From Novosphingobium sp. MD-1 (GTDB taxonomy: Bacteria; Pseudomonadota; Alphaproteobacteria; Sphingomonadales; Sphingomonadaceae), in the NCBI RefSeq assembly GCF_001014975.1, contig NZ_BBXA01000030.1, positions 389,501 to 453,500 on the forward strand: a DNA stretch of 64,000 nt. Direction: 5' to 3'. Position numbers and translations under genes: made by a program. Positions 18,179 through 25,909 of this stretch are shown here, one piece after another. Every line of letters starts with the position of its first letter. Position 1 is the stretch's first letter. The notes below the pieces were generated by a model. The model searched no databases, was not told where the DNA came from, and saw nothing but the letters and a program-made list of their open reading frames with translations.

Positions 18179-18906
18179 GCCGTCCTACTTTGTTGGGCCA
18201 GTGGTGGGCCTCTAAGGACGCTCGGATACCGGAGTCCGACACAGGCTTGGAGCAAGTAGGAAATTTTGCCGGCATTCGCAGCGACATTATCTACGCTCTG
18301 GGTTGGGCCGATCGATTCGACCGTGGGCTCGCATTTTAAAAGGGATCCGGGTATTTCACTCAAATCGAGCGAGAGCCTGACGCTTGCTATCGACAAGCGG
18401 CAGATCATTGGACCGCCGTGACCGCTAATACCATCCGCGACATGGATAAAGACGTGGTGAGGCCCGTCATTGGAATAGCCCATGAGCTTGGTGACGACGT
18501 GAAAAGGGTCGCCAGTGCTTTGCGTAGAGCCGTAGCTGACACCGATGCCGGTGCGAATCTCACTAGTGCGGCCTGAAAGAGTCTGCATAGAGCGCCCTGC
18601 GTTAGAAAAGCCTGTGGGCTTGGCGCTACAGAGAGTAACACAAGCGCGGGATTTGGAAGAGATTGGTGGCGATAACATCTTATGTGTTGCTGGCTGGAAA
18701 TTCCTCCGGAATCCCCCAATATTCCGATAATTATTGGTGAGATTAAGGGAAATAAAGCTGCAGTATGGACATTATAAACTGCCCGGATTGTGCAATCGCG
18801 AAATGAATAATATCAGTAATAATAGCATTTATTCAAGCCTTATTAGGGATAAGAATATCGAATTTTATTTCGAACTGTATGAAATCTACTGTGGTTTTTA
18901 AAAGTA
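18179..18906. other. intergenic region upstream of dadA, with AT-rich segment
   Basis: No convincing gene is seen in 728 bp. The right part (about 18719-18906) is strikingly AT-rich for this genome, with runs such as AATAATATCAGTAATAATAG and little coding potential. The minus-strand frame at 18175-18678 has no family features that I can trust. The region could hold the dadA promoter and a foreign or decayed segment. Confidence 0.4.
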
Positions 18907-19983
18907 TTATCTTTGTAGCCAGTCCCGTATGATGGCCTCACGGTCGGCATCAGTGAGGGGCGGGTCGTCGCCGTTGCGGGCGGGTGTTACAGAGAAGCGA
19001 GGTGCCGGAGCCGCTTGCGCGTCAGAGGTAAAAGTGCCGCGTGCCTGATTGTGGGGATGCAATGGAGCTTCGCTCAAAGACAGAACGGGTGCAAAGCAAG
19101 CGTCGCTCCCTTCGAGTAAATCACACCATTGGTCTCGGGTTCGCGTCGCAAAGATATTTTCAAGAGCCTGAGACATCTCCGGCCACGATGCGGTGTCATC
19201 TCGACGGTCAAAGAGCGGGTCGATAAGCCCAACCCGCTCCCGAAGCTGCGCCCAGAATTGAGGTTCGATTGCGGCAATGGATACCCAACCCCCATCGGCA
19301 CAACGGTAGCAGCGATAGTAAGGCGCTGCTCCGTCGAGAAAGTTTGCAGATCGCGCATCGTTCCACTCGCCGCGGGCTTTGAGCCCGTAGAACAAACCCA
19401 TCAGTGAACTCGCTCCGTCGCTCATTGCGGCATCGACTACCTGGCCTTGTCCAGTCGCCCTCGCGTGGCTTAGCGCCGCGAGCAGGCCCATGACGAGATA
19501 GAGTGATCCACCACCGAAATCGCCCACGAGGTTCAAAGGTGGAAGCGGCGGACCCTCGGCCAATCCTATCGCATGAAGCGCTCCCGAGATCGCAATATAA
19601 TTGAGGTCATGGCCTGCGGCCTGCGCCAATGGTCCATATTGTCCCCAGCCTGTCATACGTCCGTAGACCAGCTTGGAATTGGTCGCGAGCATGGGCTCCG
19701 GACCAAGCCCAAGGCGTTCCATCACGCCAGGTCGAAATCCTTCAATCAGAATCTCTGCCTGTCCGATCAGCTCAATGGCCATTTCGCGGTCCGCTGCCTG
19801 TTTCATGTCTAGCGCGATTGAGCGTTTGCCGCGTGCCAAGACATATTCAATTGGCGCGTTTGGCCGATCGATTCTGATGACATCAGCCCCCATGTCGGCC
19901 AGCAGCATTGCTGCGAATGGTGCAGGACCGATTCCGGAAAATTCGATTACGCGAAGGCCTTTGAGCGGTCCATCACATGTCAT
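18907..19983 (-). CDS. CoA-transferase family III, alpha-methylacyl-CoA racemase-like (copy 2)
   Basis: This 358-residue protein has [54 protein letters not shown] and [16 protein letters not shown], the AMACR signature. It is clearly similar to the protein at 2987-4087 along its whole length. AMACRs interconvert 2R- and 2S-methylacyl-CoA. Adda, the side-chain amino acid of microcystin, carries a 2-methyl group, and further methyl branches would arrive at the alpha position as the chain is shortened. That makes a racemase useful here (inference). It lies 270 bp downstream of the ligase operon and may have its own promoter. Confidence 0.87.
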   Translation of the reverse strand: MTCDGPLKGLRVIEFSGIGPAPFAAMLLADMGADVIRIDRPNAPIEYVLARGKRSIALDMKQAADREMAIELIGQAEILIEGFRPGVMERLGLGPEPMLATNSKLVYGRMTGWGQYGPLAQAAGHDLNYIAISGALHAIGLAEGPPLPPLNLVGDFGGGSLYLVMGLLAALSHARATGQGQVVDAAMSDGASSLMGLFYGLKARGEWNDARSANFLDGAAPYYRCYRCADGGWVSIAAIEPQFWAQLRERVGLIDPLFDRRDDTASWPEMSQALENIFATRTRDQWCDLLEGSDACFAPVLSLSEAPLHPHNQARGTFTSDAQAAPAPRFSVTPARNGDDPPLTDADREAIIRDWLQR

Positions 19984-20253
19984 GAATGCACACTTCCTTC
20001 ATGATGACGCATGTTTCGGCTGGGTCACAGAACTACAATCAGACAAGTGAGCTCGGGTCGGCAGGTCGAAGCCGTATCGGTTGTCTGCTGACCTGGCGGC
20101 AGAGAGCCTCCAGATCGCCCGGCGGCCCAAAAGTCCCGAAGAGGCGTTACCGATTGAATGCTGGGGAGCACCTCTGTGGGCAAGTCGTGCAAGCCTATTG
20201 AACTTGCGCTTGGCTGTCGCCGACAACTGCGATGAAAGCCCAGTCCGCAAGTA

Positions 20254-21771
20254 TCAGATCGACCTTCCGGTTCCCGCCCAGTGTGGTTCCTTCAGCAACC
20301 GACGCAGGATCTTGCCAGAGTCTTCCCGTGGCAGGGTGGAGTGGAACTCCACGTGCCGAGGAGCCTTGAAAGCTGCGAGCTTGCTGCGGACAAAGGCTCT
20401 AACTTCCCAGGCATCGGGTCCGCCAATGTCGGCGTGCTGAATCGCCGCGCAAACAGCTTCTCCAAACTCCGCGTCGGGTACGCCGAAGACGGCCGCGTCG
20501 GCGATTCCCGGATGTGAAAGCAGCACGGCTTCGATCTCCGCTGGGTAGATGTTGACCCCCCCCGAAATGATCATGTCGTTTGCCCGATCGCAGAGGAATA
20601 GATAACCATCTTCATCGAGAAACCCGATATCACCTATCGTGATGAAGCCTTCCTGCTCGACTGCATGGCGGTCAGCATCGCGACCGTGGTAGGTAAAGTC
20701 CGGGAAACTGGTTGAACGAATATAGACATGACCTGGAGTCCCGGCCGGAATCTCATTGCCCTCGTCGTCGAGAATGCGGATCGCGCAGCCATCCATTGCA
20801 CGACCGACAGTTCCGGGTTTGCGCAAGGCTTCTTCGGAATTGTGATAAACGGCGCCACCAGTCTCGCTACCGCCGTAGTATTCGTGAATGATCGGCCCCC
20901 ACCATGCGATCATGGCTTGTTTGATCTCAGGCGGGCAGGGCGCTGCACCGTGCGCCACAAACCGAAGCGATGACAGATCGTATTTCCAACGCACCTCCTC
21001 GGGAAGCTTCAGAAGGCGCACGAACATAGTCGGAACCAAGTGGACATGAGTAAGCCGGTGATGCTCGATGAGCGCTAGAAGCTCTTCCGCGTCGAAACGC
21101 GGTTGCATTACTACCAACTCACCCACCCGGCCCGCTACCAATGCGTAAGTATTCGGTGCGGCGTGATAAATTGGTCCAGTTATGACTGTACGGATTGTCT
21201 GGCCAGGGACAAGACCGAGCGCCGTCGAAATGAGCGCGGCCATGCGCCTGGCCATCTCAGCATCTGCTGGCTCTCGTTTCACACCCTTTGGTTTGCCTGT
21301 GGTTCCCGACGTGTAAATCATTCCGAAGCGGGTGATCTGTGGTTCGCCTCGCCATTCCGCATGCTTGTCACGCCAGTTCGCCCATTCATCGACTGTCGAG
21401 ACCGGACTGCCGTAGGCTTTGGCGACCTCTTGTGGGACAGGACAGACCAGGATCGGCAATGAAAGCGACGAACGGTCGCCGAGAATAGGAAGGAGATCCT
21501 CGTGAGCTACAATCACTTTTGCACCACTGTCGCCAACCACGAACAAGGCTTCCTCGCTGCGGAAGTGCCAGTTTACTGGTACGACATTTGCCCCAATAAG
21601 GTTTGCTCCAAACGAAATTTCGAAGAAAACCGGATCGTTGCGGAGCAGGATTGCAACAGTGTCACCAGCTCCAATACCCATCTCGGCCAATCCAGTCGCC
21701 ACCTTGGCAGCGCGCTGGTCGATGGTACTACCGGTGACCATGGTTGATCCACTTATGACGGTTGCAGTCAT
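20254..21771 (-). CDS. AMP-forming acyl-CoA synthetase (bile-acid/fatty-acid-CoA ligase type)
   Basis: This 505-residue ANL enzyme has the P-loop motif MIYTSGTTGKPKGVKREP near residue 150, EYYGGSETGGAVY near 293, the hinge GDIGFLDEDGYLFLCDRAND, and the catalytic lysine segment LPREDSGKILRRLLKEPHW. It resembles acyl-CoA ligases found beside MaoC and thiolase genes in steroid side-chain type pathways. It is the last gene of the unit 23800-20254, and its ATG overlaps the stop of the MaoC gene by four bases. The likely role is to activate a released side-chain acid. Adda or a shortened derivative is my inference. Confidence 0.9.
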   Translation of the reverse strand: MTATVISGSTMVTGSTIDQRAAKVATGLAEMGIGAGDTVAILLRNDPVFFEISFGANLIGANVVPVNWHFRSEEALFVVGDSGAKVIVAHEDLLPILGDRSSLSLPILVCPVPQEVAKAYGSPVSTVDEWANWRDKHAEWRGEPQITRFGMIYTSGTTGKPKGVKREPADAEMARRMAALISTALGLVPGQTIRTVITGPIYHAAPNTYALVAGRVGELVVMQPRFDAEELLALIEHHRLTHVHLVPTMFVRLLKLPEEVRWKYDLSSLRFVAHGAAPCPPEIKQAMIAWWGPIIHEYYGGSETGGAVYHNSEEALRKPGTVGRAMDGCAIRILDDEGNEIPAGTPGHVYIRSTSFPDFTYHGRDADRHAVEQEGFITIGDIGFLDEDGYLFLCDRANDMIISGGVNIYPAEIEAVLLSHPGIADAAVFGVPDAEFGEAVCAAIQHADIGGPDAWEVRAFVRSKLAAFKAPRHVEFHSTLPREDSGKILRRLLKEPHWAGTGRSI

Positions 21772-22184
21772 AGAAGCACGACCTCCGCTTCGCCGGCCAG
21801 AGTTTGCACGTCGCCGCCGATCGTGGCCAGGATCTTCAGGCGAGCCCGTCGCTCATTATCCACTTCGAACAACTCGACGACCTCACCGCTGCAGGAAACG
21901 ACCGCTCCCACAGGGGTAATGGATACAAACCGGGCCTTCCAGGAACGCAACTGGGCTTGGGGTAGCCAACTGGTAAGCAATTGCGCAAGATAGGCCATCG
22001 ACAGCATGCCGTGTGCAAAGACGTCTTGCATACCGGCGGACCTGGCGAAATCTATATCAACATGAATTGGGTTGTGATCGCCTGAGGCTCCCGCGAATAA
22101 TGCAAGGGTAGTGCGGGAAATCGGCGGCAGTACGCGCTCTGGCACCCGGGTGCCGACTGCGATCGCTTCGGTTCCATTAGCCAT
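21768..22184 (-). CDS. MaoC-like dehydratase (hotdog), subunit 2
   Basis: This 138-residue single-hotdog protein has FAGASGDHNPIHVDIDFARS and then VFAHGMLSMAYLAQLL, the catalytic D-x(4)-H motif of MaoC hydratases (2-enoyl-CoA hydratase 2 fold). I chose the ATG at 22184, which overlaps the upstream gene by a few bases. With the neighbouring short hotdog protein it probably forms a heteromer, as in ChsH1-ChsH2-type hydratases of steroid catabolism. It would hydrate a 2-enoyl-CoA, possibly a branched one. Confidence 0.85.
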   Translation of the reverse strand: MANGTEAIAVGTRVPERVLPPISRTTLALFAGASGDHNPIHVDIDFARSAGMQDVFAHGMLSMAYLAQLLTSWLPQAQLRSWKARFVSITPVGAVVSCSGEVVELFEVDNERRARLKILATIGGDVQTLAGEAEVVLL

Positions 22185-22620
22185 GTCGCACCACCAGGGT
22201 TGTCTTGAGCAACGCACATTCGCTTCCCTTCGCATCGGTGATGGTCATGTCGCGCACAATGAATTCCAGCAGTCCGCCCTTTCTTTCATAGGCATCGCTG
22301 ATCTTCGTTTCGATCGTCAGCTCTTCGCCAGCATAGACCATTCGCCGATACTCAAAGCTTTGTTCTGCATGTAGCACTTTAGCCAGGGGAACCTTCAGGT
22401 CATCGAGCCAGAAGGTTTCAGATGGCGCAAGCAAATCGAGCGTGAACAAATAGGTTGGGGGCAAGGGGAGTCCGGGGTGTCCCGCAGCCTTGGCAGCGGA
22501 CACGTCGCTGTAGACCGGATTGGTCTCGCCCGTGGCCTTCGCGAAGAACCGCAGGGCACCTTCCTCGGCGACAATCGTTCGTTTCGGCCATGTTCTTCCG
22601 ATTACCGACAGGTCAACCAT
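22177..22620 (-). CDS. MaoC-like N-terminal hotdog protein (FAS1-like), subunit 1
   Basis: This 147-residue protein has ALRFFAKATGETNPVYSDVS then GHPGLPLPPTYLFTLDLLAP, the MaoC dehydratase N-terminal-like domain. It keeps the D-x-N-P-type loop but not the full D/H catalytic pair of its partner, so it is probably the structural half of a heteromeric enoyl-CoA hydratase. It sits between the thiolase and the second hotdog gene with overlapping or abutting ends. Confidence 0.82.
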   Translation of the reverse strand: MVDLSVIGRTWPKRTIVAEEGALRFFAKATGETNPVYSDVSAAKAAGHPGLPLPPTYLFTLDLLAPSETFWLDDLKVPLAKVLHAEQSFEYRRMVYAGEELTIETKISDAYERKGGLLEFIVRDMTITDAKGSECALLKTTLVVRHG

Positions 22621-22621
22621 C

Positions 22622-23800
22622 TCAAGCAGCCTTGTAAAGGGTAACGACGCAGGCGCCTCCTAAACCGAGGTTATGTTGCAGCCCGACCTTCGCTCCCGCA
22701 ACCTGACGTTTGTCGGCATCGCCCCGCAATTGCCAGACGAGCTCGCTACACTGCGCGAGGCCCGTGGCACCAAGCGGGTGTCCCTTGGAAAGCAGCCCGC
22801 CAGAAGGATTGGTTACAGTCCGACCGCCATACGTGTTGTCTCCGTCGCGGATGAACTTTTCCGCTTCTCCCGGTGCCGCCAGCCCGAGAGCCTCGTAAGT
22901 GAGCACCTCGTTGGTCGTGAAGCAATCGTGCAACTCGACCACCGGTACATCCTGGGGGCCGATACCTGCTTTGTCGTATACCTGCAGGGCAGCGTCGCGC
23001 GCCATGTTGAACCCGACCGCATCGATCAGGCTGCCATCGCTGAAGGATTGCGCTGGGTCTGTAGTCATAGCTTGCGCGGCGATCTCAACATAGCGACCCG
23101 GATTGGCTCGCTTGAACTTCTCGGAAACGATGATCGCAGCCGCCGCTCCGCACGTGGGTGGGCAGCACTGCAGACGGGTGAGAGGGCCAAAGATCGTAGG
23201 TGAGGCCATGATCTCATCGGCGGTAAGCGGATCGCGGAAGATCGCGAGAGGATTGTTGATGGCGTGGCGGCGAGCTTTCTCCGCTACGAGAGCAAAGCTT
23301 CGGCTCTCAAAGCCTGTGCGCCGTTGATACTCGGCACCGGCTCCGCCAAACAACCGAGCAGCAGGCGGCCTGGTGTTGTCGTCGCCTGGTGCCTGCTCTG
23401 CAATCCTGACGTAGTTTTCGAGGATCGAAGGCCGGTCCGTAAACATTACATCCAGCGCACCGGGCATCATTTGTTCAAACCCAACGGCCAAGGCCACATC
23501 GACCGCGCCGCTTTCCACGGCCTGGCGCGCAAGGAACAGCGCGGTGGAGCCGGTTGCGCACGCATTGTTGACATTGATAATGGGAATGCCAGTCAAACCG
23601 ACCGAATAAAGCGCTTTCTGGCCCGAGGTAGAATCGCCATAGACAAAGCCGGCATAGGCCTGTTCGACCTTCGAATAGGCAATTCCCGCGTCGGCAAGAG
23701 CCGCGCGTACCGCTTCAGCACCCATCAGATTGTATGTTTCGCTTCGCCCAGGCTTGGTGAAGGGGACCATGGCGACACCGGCAACGTAAACCTTCGACAC
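22622..23800 (-). CDS. SCP-x/lipid-transfer type thiolase
   Basis: This protein of about 392 residues has the nucleophile region NVNNACATGSTALFLARQAV near residue 87, then VELHDCFTTNEVLTYEALGL and NPSGGLLSKGHPLGATGLAQ, as in SCP-x thiolases and acetyl-CoA acetyltransferases of steroid side-chain degradation. These enzymes often act on branched or bulky 3-oxoacyl-CoAs. The GTG at 23800 has GAGGAGAG upstream, and a longer reading frame would run into the TetR-like operator at 23833-23851. It is the first gene of a four-gene unit (thiolase, two MaoC proteins, ligase). Confidence 0.88.
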   Translation of the reverse strand: MSKVYVAGVAMVPFTKPGRSETYNLMGAEAVRAALADAGIAYSKVEQAYAGFVYGDSTSGQKALYSVGLTGIPIINVNNACATGSTALFLARQAVESGAVDVALAVGFEQMMPGALDVMFTDRPSILENYVRIAEQAPGDDNTRPPAARLFGGAGAEYQRRTGFESRSFALVAEKARRHAINNPLAIFRDPLTADEIMASPTIFGPLTRLQCCPPTCGAAAAIIVSEKFKRANPGRYVEIAAQAMTTDPAQSFSDGSLIDAVGFNMARDAALQVYDKAGIGPQDVPVVELHDCFTTNEVLTYEALGLAAPGEAEKFIRDGDNTYGGRTVTNPSGGLLSKGHPLGATGLAQCSELVWQLRGDADKRQVAGAKVGLQHNLGLGGACVVTLYKAA

Positions 23801-23832
23801 GAGAACTCTCCTCTGTTCTTTCGGCACATTTA

Positions 23833-23851
23833 TTGACCGACCGGTCGTCAA
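23833..23851. promoter_or_regulatory. TetR-type operator, site 1 (thiolase-MaoC-ligase operon)
   Basis: TTGACCGACCGGTCGTCAA is a near-perfect palindrome centred on CCGG, 33 bp before the thiolase start. It matches the element seen at eight other intergenic positions in this window. Confidence 0.7.
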
Positions 23852-24037
23852 ATGCAAGCACCTTTTGTGGCCGCACGGCAGGCCCAGCGATGCTGAGCTC
23901 ATTCTTAAGATGGTGCGGGGAACAGGCCCTGACGAAAGGGGGCTCAATCCAATTAGACTAACTGTACAGGCGATCGCGGGCTGTACTCAGCTAAAGCCAT
24001 CAGGCTACATCGCGGCCAAATTTGAAACGAAGGCGGA

Positions 24038-24388
24038 TTACTTGACAGCCGCGACAACGATGATCTCGACCTTACAACCTGGCCGTGCAAGCCAAGACTG
24101 ACCTGTAGCGCGCGCAGGGGGAGCGTCGCGATCGATCCAGTTGTCCCAGACGGCGTTCATTTCCTCGAAGTCCGCCATGTCGGCGAGCCAGATGGTCGCG
24201 GAAAGCACGTGCGACCTGTCGCTGCCACTCTGCTCGAGCAGGGCATCGATCTTCGTCAGAATGTCTTGGGTCTGGTTGGCCGCAGATTCGCCAGGCACCC
24301 CAATCTGACCGGCAAGGTATATCGTACCGTTGTGGATTACGGCCTGGCTCATCCGGGGGCCGCTGTTCAGACGTATAATGCTTGCCAT
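24038..24388 (-). CDS. RidA family protein (imine/enamine deaminase)
   Basis: This 116-residue protein has the YjgF/YER057c/UK114 features: NGTIYLAGQIGVPGESAANQ, then DILTKIDALLEQSGSDRSHV, and near the C-terminus the conserved arginine in PPARATGQSWLARPGCKVEI. RidA proteins hydrolyse reactive imines made by amino-acid oxidases or by dehydroamino acids. Here that fits the FAD amine oxidase and DadA nearby, and perhaps the N-methyldehydroalanine residue of microcystin (inference). AAGGAA precedes the ATG. It is not clearly part of a neighbouring operon. Confidence 0.9.
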   Translation of the reverse strand: MASIIRLNSGPRMSQAVIHNGTIYLAGQIGVPGESAANQTQDILTKIDALLEQSGSDRSHVLSATIWLADMADFEEMNAVWDNWIDRDAPPARATGQSWLARPGCKVEIIVVAAVK

Positions 24389-24515
24389 GATGGTTCCTTC
24401 TGCTTTTGATTCAATTCCAGTTCCGCGAGGTCAATTGGGCGCGGCAGTCGACTGGTGGCTCTGTTGCCTTGGACAGGCCGCCAAGCGGATGGCGAATTGC
24501 CGCCTATCGGTAGTA

Positions 24516-25505
24516 TCACTCGAGCAACAGGTCAGCGCGCCACGCTGGCAGCGCCAGCGCTTCGACGATCGCCGCGTCTGCGACTGCGGTATCGGTTAGC
24601 TCGCCTTTATCGATCATGTTTTGGGCTGCGCGGCGAAGTTCGCCGCGATCAGGCCCGATTTTGCGAAACCTCGCCAACGCAATGTCGCGTTCAGGGTGGC
24701 GGGCAAGCGCGCGGCTGGCAAAGAAGTATCGACGCAATACACGCGACTGCCGCGAGGCTCTCAGAGTCTCAAACAAGGTGGCTTCAAGGGCCAGTCCAGC
24801 CTCAAGTCCGTGTTCCACACCTGCGCGTGCAGCCTCAAGGGTTGCCTGCGGAGCCTGCCATTCGGGATCCAGTGCAGTTTCATAACGACTGATTGCGGCA
24901 AGTGCCGCTTTGGCTGGTTCGCCTGCGATGTTGCGAACCGGGCGTTTTGAGAACCTAGGAGCCATCGTCACTGCCATCTGCAGATCGCCTACCGCGTCGA
25001 CGAAGCCGATTTCCTCCGCTTCCTTCAGGTCAATTGGCTCGGCTCCGATCAGGAGTTTGAGGGCGGCTGGCATGCCGACCAGTCGCGGCAAGAATTGCGT
25101 ACCTCCAAAGGTTGCCAACAGCCCAAGCTTGACTTCCGGCATGCCAAAAAGTGTGCCCGGCGCCGCAATCCGAAAGTCGGCGCAATAGGCAACAACCATG
25201 CCGCCACCCAGCACCATACCGTGCATCACGGCGATCACTGGTTGCGGTGCGAGCCGGCAGGCTTCCTCGAGCTCGAGCAGTCCGGGCGCTCGTACCGGAT
25301 GTTCTAGTTCGGCAATGTCTGCTCCAGCGATGAAGTTACGTCCCTTGCCAACTATCGCAATTGCCTGCGCCTCACTGCGTCCAGCTTCGGCAACTGCGGC
25401 AATGAGCTGACTGCGCGCTGCGTGCGACAAGGCATTGACCGGTGGATTGTCGATCTCGATGCAGGCCACGGGGCCACGCTGAACAAGCGATACAGGGGCA
25501 GTCAT
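24516..25505 (-). CDS. enoyl-CoA hydratase/isomerase with long C-terminal extension
   Basis: The first 200 residues are a crotonase fold: CIEIDNPPVNALSHAARSQL, then GKGRNFIAGADIAELEHPVR, HGMVLGGGMVVAYCADFRIA and MPEVKLGLLATFGGTQFLPR with both catalytic glutamate positions visible. About 130 further helical residues follow. This resembles the N-terminal half of bifunctional FadB/FadJ-type enzymes without the dehydrogenase. I chose the ATG at 25505, as the six residues before it have no ribosome site. It may act as a hydratase or an enoyl isomerase in the side-chain pathway. Confidence 0.85.
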   Translation of the reverse strand: MTAPVSLVQRGPVACIEIDNPPVNALSHAARSQLIAAVAEAGRSEAQAIAIVGKGRNFIAGADIAELEHPVRAPGLLELEEACRLAPQPVIAVMHGMVLGGGMVVAYCADFRIAAPGTLFGMPEVKLGLLATFGGTQFLPRLVGMPAALKLLIGAEPIDLKEAEEIGFVDAVGDLQMAVTMAPRFSKRPVRNIAGEPAKAALAAISRYETALDPEWQAPQATLEAARAGVEHGLEAGLALEATLFETLRASRQSRVLRRYFFASRALARHPERDIALARFRKIGPDRGELRRAAQNMIDKGELTDTAVADAAIVEALALPAWRADLLLE

Positions 25506-25909
25506 TGAGCCTCGCAGAATCAAAATGCTATCATCGTTGGATTATCCGAATTCCACCGCCATTATGGTCATGCTTTGAATTTAGGATAGCGTTCGTGATT
25601 TCGCTGCTGGGCGATTGAAGCAGCTTGCCTGGTATCAAAAGCTGCCCGGTCGCGCCGCGTCATGGCTATGCATAGTTATCGAGCCTTGGAATGAGCCTGC
25701 AGTTCCAGAAAATGCATCATGACCATGTCTCGACACGCAGCCCTGGGCCCGACTGATCCTAATTCAAGGCTGTGAGCAGAAGTGAACGAGGTGATCGGCG
25801 CAGCAGAGTTGAAGAGGCGGGCGGCCTCGGTAGGTCTGAAAACCGCACCGCCTCTATCCGATCCCTTCAGGACTTCCGTCCAGAATCGCTAACCTAGGAT
25901 TCGGGATTA
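25506..25909. other. intergenic region between hydratase 5' end and TonB receptor 3' end
   Basis: No gene is seen in about 400 bp. AGAGGCGG at 25813-25820 and CCGCCTCT at 25848-25855 form an 8-bp stem that could end the TonB receptor transcript. There is no clear T-run, so the terminator call is weak. Confidence 0.35.

Noticed and set aside
18175..18678. Minus-strand frame of 167 residues upstream of dadA, with a segment TGIGVSYGSTQSTGDP slightly like a ketoacyl synthase
   Set aside because: The rest does not follow any synthase pattern, and composition is irregular; similarity too short to trust.
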